Notes under the pieces: generated by a model
The model's database searches: none
Seen by the model: only the letters and a program-made list of their open reading frames with translations
Told to the model about the DNA's origin: nothing
In this document: in pieces, positions 9,120 to 18,446 of the stretch
How positions within the stretch are numbered: the stretch's first letter is position 1
Layout: every line of letters begins with the position of its first letter
Assembly (NCBI RefSeq): GCF_010994095.1
Contig: NZ_WJYO01000002.1
Coordinates: 62,001 to 126,000 of the forward strand
DNA from: Mumia xiangluensis
Lineage (GTDB): Bacteria > Actinomycetota > Actinomycetes > Propionibacteriales > Nocardioidaceae
Length of the DNA: 64,000 bases
Direction of reading: 5' to 3'
Position numbers and translations under genes: made by a program

Positions 9120-10911
9120 TCCGCCGACCGACCCGCCTCCACCGCCTGATCCCGCCGCCTCTGATCCCGCACTCTCTGCGCCTTCAAATGCTCCCGCAGG
9201 CTCTCCACGGGCGACCGATCCCACGCAGGCACCGACAGCCGACGAGCTCGACACCCTCGACCGGCTCGCCACGCTCCTCCTCGACCGGGTCCGTGCCGTG
9301 ATCGAGGACGCACGCGCCCGTGCTGTCGCGTCCCCTCGTGGTGCGTTGGAGCTCGGCGCGGGCGAGATCGATCTGGTGACTGCGTGCGAGGAGGTGGTCA
9401 GGATCGCGCAGGGCGTCCAGCTCGACGCGGTGCAGCTGCTCGATGCCCGCCGTCGCTCGGCTCCTGAGCTGGTGCGCGACGAGTCCGTGTTCACGCGATC
9501 GCTCTTCGTCGAGATCGCCCTCGCGCGACAGGTGTCCAGCCCGGCCGGCGAGACCACGTACGCGATGGCGCGCGCCCTCGAGGTTCTCCCCCAGACGCAC
9601 GGCCTGCTGCGCGACGGGACGATCTCCTCGGGCGTCGCAGCAGCCGTGTGCCGAGAGACCACGTTCCTCGCTGCCGACGACCGGCGGCGCGTCGACGCGG
9701 AGATCGCTCCCGCCCTGGCGGACCTGACGCCGCGCCGTGCTGCGGCAGAGGCGCGGCGCCTGGTCCTCGCCACCGACCCCCACGCCGCCTACGCGCGCAC
9801 GGTCCGCGCACGCGAGGGACGGGCCGTCACGTTCAGGCCGGAGCTCGACGCGATGGCATCGCTGACGGTCTACGCACCTGCCGACCAGGTCGTCGCCGCT
9901 TTCGAGCACCTGGACGGGCGGGCGTCGGTGCGGCGGAACGACGGCGACCCGCGCACGATCCGCCAGCTCACGGCAGACCTCGCGATCGAGGCGCTCACCG
10001 GCGCGCAGGTGGCGGCAGACGGTTCGCACACGATCGGCGTCGAGGTGGGCGTCGTCATGCGGCCGGAGTCGCTGTTCAGCGCCGACGCAGCGCCGGCGAC
10101 GCTCTCCGGGTACGGACCGATCCCGGCTGAGCTCGCGCGGCAGCTTGCGGGGTCCGAGCACTCGTGGGTCCGCCGGTTCTTCACTGCTCCGGACGGGCGG
10201 AGCATCAACGACGTGGACCCGCGCGCACGTCGGTTCAGCCGAGCGGTTCGCCGGATCGTCCAGGTCGTCGACGGACAGTGCCGCAGACCGTGGTGCGACT
10301 GCCGCATCCGCGACGTCGACCACATCACCCCGTACGCCCGCGGCGGACTGAGCGTCGTGTCGAACGCGCAGGGAGACTGCCGCACCGACAATCTCGCCAA
10401 AGAGAGCCCCGGCTGGGAGGTCACCTCCGTGACGTCGGCGAACGACACCCTTCCTGACGAGGTGCACTGGCGCACTCCGACCGGCCACGTCCACGTGTCA
10501 CGACGGTCTGAAGGGCGGTCGACGACCGCGCCGGATCCGACGCGGGGCCACACCCGACCTCCCGAACCACCCGACCGACCCCTACCTCCGGATCCGACGC
10601 GGGGCCACACCCGACCTCCGGAGCCACCCGACCAGCCCACACCTCCGGATCCGACGCGGGGCCAGACCCGACCTCCGGAGCCACCCGACCAGCCCACACC
10701 TCCGGATCCGACGCGGGGCCAGACCCGACCTCCGGAGCCACCCGACCGACCCCTACCTCCGGATCCGACGCGGGGCCACACCCGACCTCCGGAGCCACCC
10801 GACCAGCCCACACCTCCGGATCCGACGCGGGGCCAGACCCGACCTCCGGAGCCACCGGACCGAATCCACTCGGTGATGGAGGAGCAGCTCGCGCGCCTGC
10901 TGAGCGCGTGA
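9112..10911 (+). CDS. DUF222/13E12-type HNH endonuclease with C-terminal tandem repeats
   Basis: A 599-residue protein of the DUF222-HNH (REP13E12) family. I start it at the ATG inside the SOS box (MFDPPTDPPPPPDP); upstream in-frame codons lack homology. A Pro/Ala-rich linker is followed by the DUF222 helical region (about residues 45-370). The HNH motif then reads CRRPWCDCRIRDVDHITPYARGG with downstream Asn and Lys. Residues 474-584 are six near-identical 19-residue units (PDPTRGHTRPPEPPDRPLP and variants). It is the only plus-strand gene in this region and splits the aro genes. The biological target of this family is not established. Confidence 0.88.
   Translation: MFDPPTDPPPPPDPAASDPALSAPSNAPAGSPRATDPTQAPTADELDTLDRLATLLLDRVRAVIEDARARAVASPRGALELGAGEIDLVTACEEVVRIAQGVQLDAVQLLDARRRSAPELVRDESVFTRSLFVEIALARQVSSPAGETTYAMARALEVLPQTHGLLRDGTISSGVAAAVCRETTFLAADDRRRVDAEIAPALADLTPRRAAAEARRLVLATDPHAAYARTVRAREGRAVTFRPELDAMASLTVYAPADQVVAAFEHLDGRASVRRNDGDPRTIRQLTADLAIEALTGAQVAADGSHTIGVEVGVVMRPESLFSADAAPATLSGYGPIPAELARQLAGSEHSWVRRFFTAPDGRSINDVDPRARRFSRAVRRIVQVVDGQCRRPWCDCRIRDVDHITPYARGGLSVVSNAQGDCRTDNLAKESPGWEVTSVTSANDTLPDEVHWRTPTGHVHVSRRSEGRSTTAPDPTRGHTRPPEPPDRPLPPDPTRGHTRPPEPPDQPTPPDPTRGQTRPPEPPDQPTPPDPTRGQTRPPEPPDRPLPPDPTRGHTRPPEPPDQPTPPDPTRGQTRPPEPPDRIHSVMEEQLARLLSA
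10531..10864 (+). repeat. 57-bp tandem repeat, six units, in the HNH gene
   Basis: Units begin at 10531, 10588, 10645, 10702, 10759 and 10816, each opening with CCGGATCCGACGCGGGGCCA. Two alternating endings (encoding DRPLP or DQPTP) and an H/Q switch at the seventh residue distinguish the copies. The last unit is cut short. The 57-bp period keeps the reading frame, so unit number can change without disrupting the protein. Confidence 0.95.
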
Positions 10912-10956
10912 CGGAGCTGCCGGGCACACGCGGCTGGGCGATGCCAGGCCACCTCG

Positions 10957-11781
10957 TCAGTGCGCCGGCAGCGCTCCGATCGCGGCGTCGCGCAGCACCG
11001 AGGCGGGGACGTCGCGTCCGGTCATCAGCCGCACCTGCTCGACCGCCTGGTGCGCGAGGAGGTCGAGGCCGGACACGACCGGGACGGACTCCGCTTGGGC
11101 TGCACGCGCGAGCGGCGTCGGCCAGGGGTCGTAGACCACGTCGAACACGGCATCGCAGCGCGTCACGAGCAGCTGCGCGAAGGGAGCGACGGCGACCGAC
11201 GGGATCGTCGACACGACGATCTGCGCCGACCGAGCCAGGTCAGGGCCCAGGCCCGTCACGTCGACGGCGAGCTGGTCCTCTCCCCCGGCGGCATCGATCA
11301 TCCGCTTCGCGAGGTGTTCACCACGGTCCAGGGAACGGACCGCGATCGTGACACGACGCAGGCCCAGGCGCCGCAACGACGCGACCATCGACTCTGCGGT
11401 GGCACCGGCGCCGAGCACGAGCGCATCCTCGACCTCGTCGATCCCGCGTTCCTGCAGCGCCGCCACACCGCCCGGGACGTCGGTGTTGAACCCGTGGCGA
11501 CCCTCGATGTCGACGATCACCGTGTTGGCGCCTCCGACCTCGCGGACGGCCTCGTCGACGGTGTCGAGGTACGGCAGGACCGCACGCTTCAACGGCATCG
11601 TCAACGAGAGTCCCCGCCACTGCTCGTCGAGCCCGGCCAGGAACGTGCCCACGCCGTCCTCGTCCACCTCGAAACGGTCGTACGACCAGTCGGAGAGGCC
11701 CAGCTCGGCGTACGCGGCCCGGTGGATCACCGGCGACAGCGAGTGCTCGATCGGACTCCCGAGCACCGCGCACCGCGGCAT
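10957..11781 (-). CDS. aroE: Shikimate dehydrogenase
   Basis: A 274-residue NADP-dependent enzyme that reduces 3-dehydroshikimate. The start at 11781 (MPRCAVLGSPIEHSLSPVIH) gives the shikimate-binding SLS block at residues 14-16 and overlaps the mltG stop by one base; an in-frame ATG farther upstream lies inside mltG. The catalytic Lys65 is in LTMPLK. The cofactor loop reads VLGAGATAES, without the more usual GAGGAA, and the NRT motif is replaced by VRS. This resembles the divergent AroE forms of other actinobacteria. Confidence 0.92.
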   Translation of the reverse strand: MPRCAVLGSPIEHSLSPVIHRAAYAELGLSDWSYDRFEVDEDGVGTFLAGLDEQWRGLSLTMPLKRAVLPYLDTVDEAVREVGGANTVIVDIEGRHGFNTDVPGGVAALQERGIDEVEDALVLGAGATAESMVASLRRLGLRRVTIAVRSLDRGEHLAKRMIDAAGGEDQLAVDVTGLGPDLARSAQIVVSTIPSVAVAPFAQLLVTRCDAVFDVVYDPWPTPLARAAQAESVPVVSGLDLLAHQAVEQVRLMTGRDVPASVLRDAAIGALPAH

Positions 11782-12914
11782 CAGCAGCCCCCCTGGTCGC
11801 GGCAGTTCTGGCGCAGCTCCTCCACGTTCTGCTGGTGCTCGGAGTACGTGTCGGCGAACTTCGTCTCGCCGGTCTCCGCATCCACCAGCGTGAAGTAGAG
11901 CCACTCACCGTCCGCCGGGTTCAGCGCAGCGTTCAAGGCCTTCTCGCCGGGGTTGCCGATCGGGCTCGGCGGGAGGCCGGTGTAGAGGTAGGTGTTGTAC
12001 GGCGAGTCGACCTCGCGGGCCTCGGCGCTCGTCCAGATGCTGCCGTCCTTGCCGCTGACGTAGTGGATGGTCGAGTCCATCTGGAGCGGCATCCCTGCGT
12101 CGAGACGGTTGTAGATCACCCGGGCGACCTTGTCGTAGTCCGCAGTCCCCGCCTCGGCCTGGACGATGCTGGCGACGACCCGGGCGTCGTGCCCGGAGAT
12201 GCCGAGCGCCTTCGCGTGGCCGTCGAGGTCGAGCTCCTTGTCGAGCGCGACCGACTTCGAGACCATCTCCTGGAACAACGAGAGCGGCGTCGTGTCCGGC
12301 CCGACCGTGTACGTCGCCGGGTAGAGGTATCCCTCCGGGTTCCCCTCCGCCGCTGGCGGCAGCCCCAGCTCCGGGCTCGCGAGCGCGGCATTCACCTGTT
12401 TCTTCGTGAACTCGGTGTTCTTCACCATCGACGCCACGACCTGATCGACGCGCGCCCCCTCGGGCACACCGACCGTCGAGTCCACGCGGCTCTCGGGGTT
12501 GATCAGCGCAGCGACCGCGTCATCAGCAGCCATCTGGGTCTTCAGCTCGTAGAACCCCGGCTGGACCTGGTTGATCTCCGGAGCCCCGGCGGCAGCTGAC
12601 AGGAACGCGTCGACGCTCGCGACGACGTCCTGCGCCTTCAGTTCACGCCCGATCCCGGCGACCGTGTCGCCCTTGCTCACCTCGACGACGACGCTCCCGG
12701 TGCCCGGGCCCGGATAGTCCTCGGGACCACCGAAGAAGTCGTTGGCGAGCCCCACCACCTTCGACAGGCCGAGATAGCCGGCGACGCAGACCGCCGCGAT
12801 GATCAGCAGGATGAAGAAGCAGCCCGGACCACCACGACGCTTCTTCTCGCGGCGCGCCGCGCGGTGGCCGGAAGGACGTCGTTCACGCTCTGGCATGAGA
12901 CCCAAGTCGCTCAC
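11781..12914 (-). CDS. mltG: Endolytic murein transglycosylase MltG
   Basis: A 377-residue membrane-anchored enzyme that cuts nascent glycan strands and acts as a terminase for peptidoglycan polymerisation. A basic N-terminal tail (about residues 8-30) precedes one membrane segment (about 33-52). A LysM-like stretch at about 74-145 comes next, followed by the YceG catalytic domain. The catalytic Glu254 lies in ASIVQAEAG, followed by VARVIYNRLDAGMPLQMDST. It starts with GTG overlapping ruvX by 4 bases. The order alaS-ruvX-mltG-aroE is widely conserved. Confidence 0.95.
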   Translation of the reverse strand: MSDLGLMPERERRPSGHRAARREKKRRGGPGCFFILLIIAAVCVAGYLGLSKVVGLANDFFGGPEDYPGPGTGSVVVEVSKGDTVAGIGRELKAQDVVASVDAFLSAAAGAPEINQVQPGFYELKTQMAADDAVAALINPESRVDSTVGVPEGARVDQVVASMVKNTEFTKKQVNAALASPELGLPPAAEGNPEGYLYPATYTVGPDTTPLSLFQEMVSKSVALDKELDLDGHAKALGISGHDARVVASIVQAEAGTADYDKVARVIYNRLDAGMPLQMDSTIHYVSGKDGSIWTSAEAREVDSPYNTYLYTGLPPSPIGNPGEKALNAALNPADGEWLYFTLVDAETGETKFADTYSEHQQNVEELRQNCRDQGGC

Positions 12915-13369
12915 ACGCCCACCTCGACCAGCTCGCCGGGGACCTTGCCGCTCGTCCGCTCGGTGTCGAGCGCTGCCTGGAGGATCACGACGGCGGCAGC
13001 CTGGTCCACGACGGAACGCTGCTGCTTCGCCTTGCGCCCAGCCTGTCGCAGGCTGTGCTGTGCGGTCACGGTCGACATCCTCTCGTCCACGAGTCTGACG
13101 GGGGTCGGAGCGGACGCTGCCGCCAGCTCCTCGGCGTAGGCGCGAACCTTGCGCGCCGCCGGCCCCATGTCCCCCGAGAGCGACCGTGGCAAGCCAACCA
13201 CAATTTCGATCGCTTGACGATCATTCGCGATGGTGAGGATGTCGCGGATCGAGCTGTCACCGGCGGCGACCGTCTCCACCGGCGTGGCGAGGATCCCCGA
13301 CGGATCGCTCGCGCTCACGCCGATGCGGACGTCGCCGACATCCACCCCGATCCGGGTGCCGTGGCGCAC
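12911..13369 (-). CDS. ruvX: RuvX/YqgF family nuclease-like protein
   Basis: A 152-residue RNase H-fold protein proposed to act as a Holliday junction resolvase or in rRNA processing. The GTG at 13369 (VRHGTRIGVDVGDVRIGVSASDP) starts one base after the alaS stop and gives the family's N-terminal block with its first Asp. The second block IVVGLPRSLSGDMG and the C-terminal VDQAAAVVILQAALD follow. In-frame codons upstream would place the start inside alaS and add about 55 unrelated residues. The gene is coupled to mltG. Confidence 0.93.
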   Translation of the reverse strand: MRHGTRIGVDVGDVRIGVSASDPSGILATPVETVAAGDSSIRDILTIANDRQAIEIVVGLPRSLSGDMGPAARKVRAYAEELAAASAPTPVRLVDERMSTVTAQHSLRQAGRKAKQQRSVVDQAAAVVILQAALDTERTSGKVPGELVEVGV

Positions 13370-13370
13370 G

Positions 13371-16052
13371 TCAGACCGCGTCCAGACCGGCGCGATCCAG
13401 GATGGCTCGACGGACCGCGTCGAGCGCCGCCGGAGCGGCAGCCACATCGGTGCCGCCTCCCTGCGCGACGTCCGCCTTGCCGCCGCCACGACCGCCGACA
13501 ACCTGCATCGCCGGCTTGATGAGGTCGCCCGCACCCAGACCGGCTGCTCGTCCGGCGTCGTTCACCGCAACGACGCACGCCGCCTTGCCGTCAGCCGTGC
13601 CGATCATCGCGACCACCGACGGGCGCGACGGATCGAGCCGACCGCGGACGTCGAGCACGAGGGTTCGGACGTCCTTCGCCGCGAGTCCTTCGGCGACGTG
13701 ACCGACGTACGCGACGCCGTTCACGTCCGCCGCACCGCTCGCGAGGTCCGCGACGGAGGAGAGCAGCTGCGCCGACCGGAGCTTCTCGACCTCCTTCTCG
13801 ACCGCGCGGAGCCGCCCGACGAGATCAGCGACTCGACCGGGGACGTCGGCGTGCTGCACTTTAAGCAGGTCACCGACCTGGGCGACCAGGTCCCGCTCGC
13901 GGGCGAGGTAGGAGAAGCCCTCGAGGCCGACGACAGCCTCGACGCGACGGTTGCCCGCACCCACGGACGAGTCCGACGTCACGACCACGGTGCCGATCTG
14001 CGACGAGCGGGCGACGTGGGTGCCACCGCACAGCTCACGCGACCAGGGGCCACCGATCTCGACCACGCGGACGTCCTCGCCGTACGTCTCGCCGAAGAGC
14101 GCCAGCGCACCGAGCTCCTTCGCCTTCTCGAGCGACATCACCGCAGCGCTGACCGGCAGGTCCTCGCGCAGCGCGACGTTCGCCGCATGCTCGACGTCGT
14201 GCAGCTGCTCGGGCGACAGCGGGCTCGACCAGCCGAAATCGAGCCGCAGGTAGCCGGGCCGGTTGTACGAGCCGCTCTGGAGCGCCGTCGGACCGAGCAC
14301 CTCGCGGAGCGCGGCGTGGACGACGTGCGTCCCCGAGTGCGCCTGGCAGGCGCCGACGCGCCACTGCGGGTCGACCGCCGCCTGCAGCGCCGTACCCTCC
14401 GTCAGCTCGCCCTCCAGGACACGGACCTGGTGCACGACCAGCCCGCGCACCGGGCGCTGGACGTCGAGCACCTCAGCACGTCCGCCGTCCCAGACGAGGA
14501 TGCCGGCATCAGCGTTCTGACCACCGGACTCGGCATAGAAGGGGGTGCGGTCGAGGACGACCTCGCCGACCTGCGACTCCCCCATCGCCTGCGTCCGACC
14601 GGCCTCCTGGATCAGGGACCGCACCGACGACTCGGTGCTCAGGGTCTCGTACGCGAGCCAGTGCGTCGGCCCGTACGTGTCGAGCGCCTCGCGGTAGATC
14701 GTCGTGTCGGCGTGCTGACCCTTCTTGGACTTCGCGTCCGCCTTCGCGCGCGCACGCTGCTCCTGCATCAGCGCACGGAAGCCTTGCTCGTCCACGCTCA
14801 GGCCCTGCTCGTACGCCATCTCGAGCGTGAGGTCGATCGGGAACCCGTACGTGTCGTGCAGCTGGAACGCCTTGTCGCCGGTGAGCACGGTCGCGCCCTC
14901 CGCCTTCGCGCTGTCCGCGGCCAGGTCGAAGATCTGCGTGCCCTTCGCCAGCGTCTGGCGGAACGTCTCCTCCTCGGCGTACGCGACCTGCGCGATGCGG
15001 GCGAAGTCGGAGGCCAGCTCGGGGTAGGACCGCGACATCTCGTCCCGGCTCACCGGCAGCAGCTGAGGGAGCGCGGGGTCGTCGTAGCCGAGCAGGCGCA
15101 TCGAACGCACCGCGCGGCGCAGCAGGCGACGGAGGACGTAGCCGCGGCCCTCGTTGCCCGGCGTCACACCGTCGCCGATCAGCATCAGGCCGCTGCGCAC
15201 GTGGTCGCCGATGACACGGAACCGGACGTCGTCAGCCGGATCGGCTCCGTACCGACGCCCCGACAGCGCCGACGCCCGCTCGATCACGGGGAACACCTGG
15301 TCGATCTCGTACATGTTCTGCTTGCCCTGCAGCAGGTACGCGACACGCTCGAGCCCCATGCCGGTGTCGATGTTCTTGGCGGGGAGCGGACCGAGCACGT
15401 CGAAGTCCGCCTTGCTGCGGACCGTGCTCAGCTCCTCCTGCATGAACACGAGGTTCCAGATCTCCAGGAAGCGGTCCTCGTCCACGACGGGCCCGCCGTC
15501 CGGGCCGTACTGGGGGCCGCGGTCGATGTAGATCTCCGAGCACGGGCCACCCGGTCCGGGGACGCCCATGTTCCAGTAGTTGTCCTCCAGGCCGCGGTCC
15601 TGGATGCGCTCGTCGGGGAGTCCCGCGATCCGCTTCCACGCGTCGCGCGCCTCGGTGTCGCTCGGCAGCACCGTGACCCAGACCTTGTCCGGGTCGAAGC
15701 CGAGCCCGCCGTCGGCGACGGCGCCCGTGACCAGCGTCCACGCCAGCTCGATCGCGCCTTCCTTGAAGTAGTCGCCGAACGAGAAGTTGCCGTTCATCTG
15801 GAAGAACGTGCCGTGACGGGTGGTCTTGCCGACCTCCTCGATGTCCTGGGTGCGGACGCACTTCTGGACACTGGTCGCTCGCTTGAAGGGCGGCGTCTCC
15901 TGGCCGAGGAAGTACGGCTTGAACGGCACCATGCCCGCGTTGACGAACAGCAGGTTCGGGTCGTCGAGGATCAGCGATGCCGAAGGCACCACCGTGTGCC
16001 CGAACTTCTCGAAGTGGTCGAGGAACCGGCGGCGGATCTCGGCTGTGTCCAT
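13371..16052 (-). CDS. alaS: Alanyl-tRNA synthetase
   Basis: An 893-residue class II synthetase that charges tRNA-Ala. The catalytic core begins MDTAEIRRRFLDHFEKFGHTVVPSASL; motif 2 (TSVQKCVRT) and the motif 3 region are present. The editing domain carries HSGTHVVHAALREVLG and the zinc-site block SRELCGGTHVARSSQIG. The C-Ala domain ends in GGRGGGKADVAQGGGTD. Full length for the family. It is followed one base later by ruvX and preceded 15 bases upstream by a small conserved gene. Confidence 0.98.
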   Translation of the reverse strand: MDTAEIRRRFLDHFEKFGHTVVPSASLILDDPNLLFVNAGMVPFKPYFLGQETPPFKRATSVQKCVRTQDIEEVGKTTRHGTFFQMNGNFSFGDYFKEGAIELAWTLVTGAVADGGLGFDPDKVWVTVLPSDTEARDAWKRIAGLPDERIQDRGLEDNYWNMGVPGPGGPCSEIYIDRGPQYGPDGGPVVDEDRFLEIWNLVFMQEELSTVRSKADFDVLGPLPAKNIDTGMGLERVAYLLQGKQNMYEIDQVFPVIERASALSGRRYGADPADDVRFRVIGDHVRSGLMLIGDGVTPGNEGRGYVLRRLLRRAVRSMRLLGYDDPALPQLLPVSRDEMSRSYPELASDFARIAQVAYAEEETFRQTLAKGTQIFDLAADSAKAEGATVLTGDKAFQLHDTYGFPIDLTLEMAYEQGLSVDEQGFRALMQEQRARAKADAKSKKGQHADTTIYREALDTYGPTHWLAYETLSTESSVRSLIQEAGRTQAMGESQVGEVVLDRTPFYAESGGQNADAGILVWDGGRAEVLDVQRPVRGLVVHQVRVLEGELTEGTALQAAVDPQWRVGACQAHSGTHVVHAALREVLGPTALQSGSYNRPGYLRLDFGWSSPLSPEQLHDVEHAANVALREDLPVSAAVMSLEKAKELGALALFGETYGEDVRVVEIGGPWSRELCGGTHVARSSQIGTVVVTSDSSVGAGNRRVEAVVGLEGFSYLARERDLVAQVGDLLKVQHADVPGRVADLVGRLRAVEKEVEKLRSAQLLSSVADLASGAADVNGVAYVGHVAEGLAAKDVRTLVLDVRGRLDPSRPSVVAMIGTADGKAACVVAVNDAGRAAGLGAGDLIKPAMQVVGGRGGGKADVAQGGGTDVAAAPAALDAVRRAILDRAGLDAV

Positions 16053-16067
16053 GGAGAGTTGCTGTCC

Positions 16068-16376
16068 TTACTCGTCGTACGGGGAGAGCGGGAGGGGGGT
16101 GCGCATCAAGGCGTGGGGGGCGCGGGGTGCGGCGTCGAGGGTACGCGGGCCGGGGCCGGTGTCGGTCGGCAACCCGAGCTGCGCGGCGATCTCGGCCTCG
16201 CGATCGGCCATCCCTGAGCGGAACTCGTCGGCGAACACCCGTGCGCCGACCTGCCAGGCCGCGACCTGGTCGGCGAGGCCGGTCGGCGTGAACCGGTACG
16301 CCAGTCGCCGGGCGCGGAAGGTCCCGTAGACGCCGGCAGTCGTGCCGGCGACGAACCACAGCACGCGGCCCTTCAT
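16068..16376 (-). CDS. Small conserved actinobacterial protein next to alaS
   Basis: A 102-residue protein (MKGRVLWFVAGTTAGVYGTFRARRLAYRFTPTGLADQVAA) with one N-terminal hydrophobic segment at about residues 5-20 and a basic juxtamembrane stretch. A soluble helical region and a Pro/Arg-rich tail follow. The ATG at 16376 overlaps the stop of the next gene upstream by 4 bases (ATGA). A gene of this type directly before alaS is common in actinobacteria (DUF6167-like, from memory). Its function is unknown; a cell-envelope location is inferred. Confidence 0.75.
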   Translation of the reverse strand: MKGRVLWFVAGTTAGVYGTFRARRLAYRFTPTGLADQVAAWQVGARVFADEFRSGMADREAEIAAQLGLPTDTGPGPRTLDAAPRAPHALMRTPLPLSPYDE

Positions 16377-17002
16377 GGTGTCCCCTCCTGCGTCGGTGTT
16401 CGGGTGCTCGTCTCGGTGCCGGTCGCGAGCCACGACGTCGCGTCGTCGCCGGAGACCGGGGCCGATCGCGCTGCCGCCCGTGCGGCACGACGCCTGATCT
16501 TGCGGCGGCGGCGGAACTCGCGTCGGACGATCCCTCGGATCCGGTCCCGGCTCTCGGGCCGCAGCGCATGCATCAGCCCGTGGCTCAGCACGGCGCCGCG
16601 GACCAGCGGACGTCCCATGGTAGCCGCCACCACCTGCTGCTCCGACGGAAGCACGATGACGGTGCCCTCCTGGGTCACCACGGCGCGCTCGTGCGGGAGG
16701 ACCTGCCGTGGGCGCCCGTCTGCGGGCTCGAGGGGCGTCGGCGCATAGACGAGCTCGCTGCCGGCCCCCTCACCGCCGGGCCCCTCGCCGCTGGTCGAGT
16801 AGCCCGAGCCGCCGGCCCCCTCACCGCCGGTCGAGTAGCCCGAGCCCCTGGGCGAGGGCGTATCGAGACCCTCCCGCCCTCCCGCGAGACTCCGCACCTC
16901 GGCGCTCAGCCGGCGGAGCGCCCGCACCGCCAGCAGCGCCGCGACCAGTGCGAGGATCGCGACGCCGCAGGCAAGGACAGTGATCCAGGACTCCAACGGC
17001 AT
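16373..17002 (-). CDS. Membrane-anchored protein with Gly/Ser-rich repeat linker
   Basis: A 209-residue protein of unknown function. An N-terminal membrane segment (about residues 7-27) is followed by a short helix and then by a low-complexity linker, residues about 48-82. The linker repeats GSGYST(G/S)GEG. A predicted soluble part (VTQEGTVIVLPSEQQVVAATMG) and an Arg-rich C-terminus (RREFRRRRKIRRRAARAAARS) complete it. The linker is encoded by a duplicated, palindromic DNA block at 16760-16846. It resembles DUF948-type neighbours of alaS/rarA in topology only. Confidence 0.7.
   Translation of the reverse strand: MPLESWITVLACGVAILALVAALLAVRALRRLSAEVRSLAGGREGLDTPSPRGSGYSTGGEGAGGSGYSTSGEGPGGEGAGSELVYAPTPLEPADGRPRQVLPHERAVVTQEGTVIVLPSEQQVVAATMGRPLVRGAVLSHGLMHALRPESRDRIRGIVRREFRRRRKIRRRAARAAARSAPVSGDDATSWLATGTETSTRTPTQEGTP
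16760..16872. repeat. Duplicated GGTCGAGTAGCC element inside a coding region
   Basis: GGTCGAGTAGCCCGAGCC occurs at 16793-16810 and 16829-16846, and GCCGGCCCCCTCACCGCCGG at 16760-16779 and 16811-16830. The block ends with GGCGTATCGAGACC at 16859-16872. Together they look like a dispersed intergenic repeat, of the type reading GGTCTCGAT...CTCGACCAGC, that has entered the gene. A related copy lies at 20481-20532. Confidence 0.7.
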
Positions 17003-17030
17003 GAGGCGACCCTACCGAGCAACCGTCGTC

Positions 17031-18425
17031 TCAGTCACCGGACCGCGCTTCGGGGTCCCGCAGGATCTCGCGGAGACGGGCCACGCGCTCCGCGTACGCC
17101 GCCTCCTGCCCGCGCCCGCCCGGCTGGTAGTAGTCGACGCCGTCGATCTCGTCCGGCGCGTACTGCTGTGCCGACACGCCGCGAGGGTCGTCGTGGGCGT
17201 ACTTGTAGTCGTGGCCGTGTCCCAGCTTCTTGGCGCCCGCATAGTGCGCGTCGCGCAGCGCCGGCGGCACCGCGCCGGCCTTTCCGGCCCGTACGTCGGC
17301 GCTGGCCGCGGTGATCGCCTTGTAGGCGGCGTTGGACTTGGGCGCGAGCGCGAGGGCGATCACGACCTGCGACAACGTGAGCGCGGCCTCGGGGAAGCCG
17401 ATCATCTGGACCGCCTGGGCACCGGCGACCGCCGTCTGCAGCGCGGTCGGGTCGGCGAGGCCGATGTCCTCGCTCGCGAGGATCATGAGCCGTCGCGCGA
17501 GGAACCTCGGGTCCTCCCCCGCCTCGACCATCCGCGCCAGGTAGTGCAGCGACGCGTCGACGTCCGAACCGCGGATCGACTTGATCAGGGCGCTCGTCAC
17601 GTCGTAGTGCTGGTCGCCCTGCCGGTCGTACCGCACCGCAGCACGGTCCACGGCGGTCGCCGCGTCCTCGACGCCGATCCGGTCACGGTCCTGGGCGAGC
17701 GCCGCACCTGCCGCCGCCTCGAGGTAGGTCAGCGCTCGGCGTGCATCGCCGCCCGAGAGGCGTACGAGGTGGTCACGCGCCGCCTCCTCCAGCACCACAG
17801 CGCCACCGAGGCCGCGCTCGTCGTCGACGGCTCGGTCCACGAGCGTCGCGACGTCGGTGTCGGTGAGCGGCTCGAGCGTCAGCAGGAGCGACCGCGAGAG
17901 CAGCGGCGAGATGACGGAGAAGTGCGGGTTCTCCGTCGTCGCGGCGATCAAGGACACCCAGCGGTTCTCGACGCCCGGGAGGAGCGCGTCCTGCTGCGCC
18001 TTGGAGAAGCGGTGCACCTCGTCCACGAACAGGACGGTCTCGCGTCCGCCCTGCGCGAGCATCCGCCGGGCCGACCCGAGCGTCTCACGAACCTCCTTGA
18101 CCCCTGCCGAGACCGCCGAGACCTCGACGAACCGCCGGTTGGTCTGCTGGCTCACCAGCGACGCCAGCGTCGTCTTGCCGGTGCCGGGCGGTCCCCAGAG
18201 GATCAGCGACATCGACTGGTCGCCGTGGATCATGCGCCGCAGCGGCGAGCCTGGACCCAGCAGCGCCTCCTGCCCGACCAGCTCGTCCAGCGTGCGCGGA
18301 CGCATCCGCACCGCGAGCGGAGCGGCGCGGTGCGCGGCGTCGCTCAGGCTGCCGCCGCCCGACGGCGCAGGGGCGACCTCGGGGACGTCGAAGAGCCCGT
18401 CCGGGTAGGGGCTGTCGGAGTCCAC
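17031..18425 (-). CDS. rarA: Replication-associated recombination protein A (RarA/MgsA AAA ATPase)
   Basis: A 464-residue AAA+ ATPase of the clamp-loader clade that works at stalled replication forks. Walker A is GPPGTGKTT at residues 78-86, Walker B is [20 protein letters not shown], and sensor 1 is [12 protein letters not shown]. The C-terminal tetramerisation region includes [10 protein letters not shown]-like text ([21 protein letters not shown]) and [18 protein letters not shown]. About 30 Pro/Gly-rich residues at the N-terminus replace the usual short leader. It is separated from the next minus-strand gene by 21 bases. Confidence 0.95.
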   Translation of the reverse strand: MDSDSPYPDGLFDVPEVAPAPSGGGSLSDAAHRAAPLAVRMRPRTLDELVGQEALLGPGSPLRRMIHGDQSMSLILWGPPGTGKTTLASLVSQQTNRRFVEVSAVSAGVKEVRETLGSARRMLAQGGRETVLFVDEVHRFSKAQQDALLPGVENRWVSLIAATTENPHFSVISPLLSRSLLLTLEPLTDTDVATLVDRAVDDERGLGGAVVLEEAARDHLVRLSGGDARRALTYLEAAAGAALAQDRDRIGVEDAATAVDRAAVRYDRQGDQHYDVTSALIKSIRGSDVDASLHYLARMVEAGEDPRFLARRLMILASEDIGLADPTALQTAVAGAQAVQMIGFPEAALTLSQVVIALALAPKSNAAYKAITAASADVRAGKAGAVPPALRDAHYAGAKKLGHGHDYKYAHDDPRGVSAQQYAPDEIDGVDYYQPGGRGQEAAYAERVARLREILRDPEARSGD

Positions 18426-18446
18426 CCGGTCAGCCTACGCGGACGC

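Noticed and set aside
10531-10864. Possible CRISPR array
   Set aside because: The 57-bp units are contiguous, lack spacers and keep a protein reading frame; this is a coding minisatellite.
11782-11904. N-terminal extension of aroE
   Set aside because: The added residues fall inside mltG and the family begins at MPRCAVLGSP.
16068-18425. Possible rarA-associated toxin genes
   Set aside because: The small genes beside rarA have membrane helices and conserved positions by alaS; nothing suggests a toxin-antitoxin pair.
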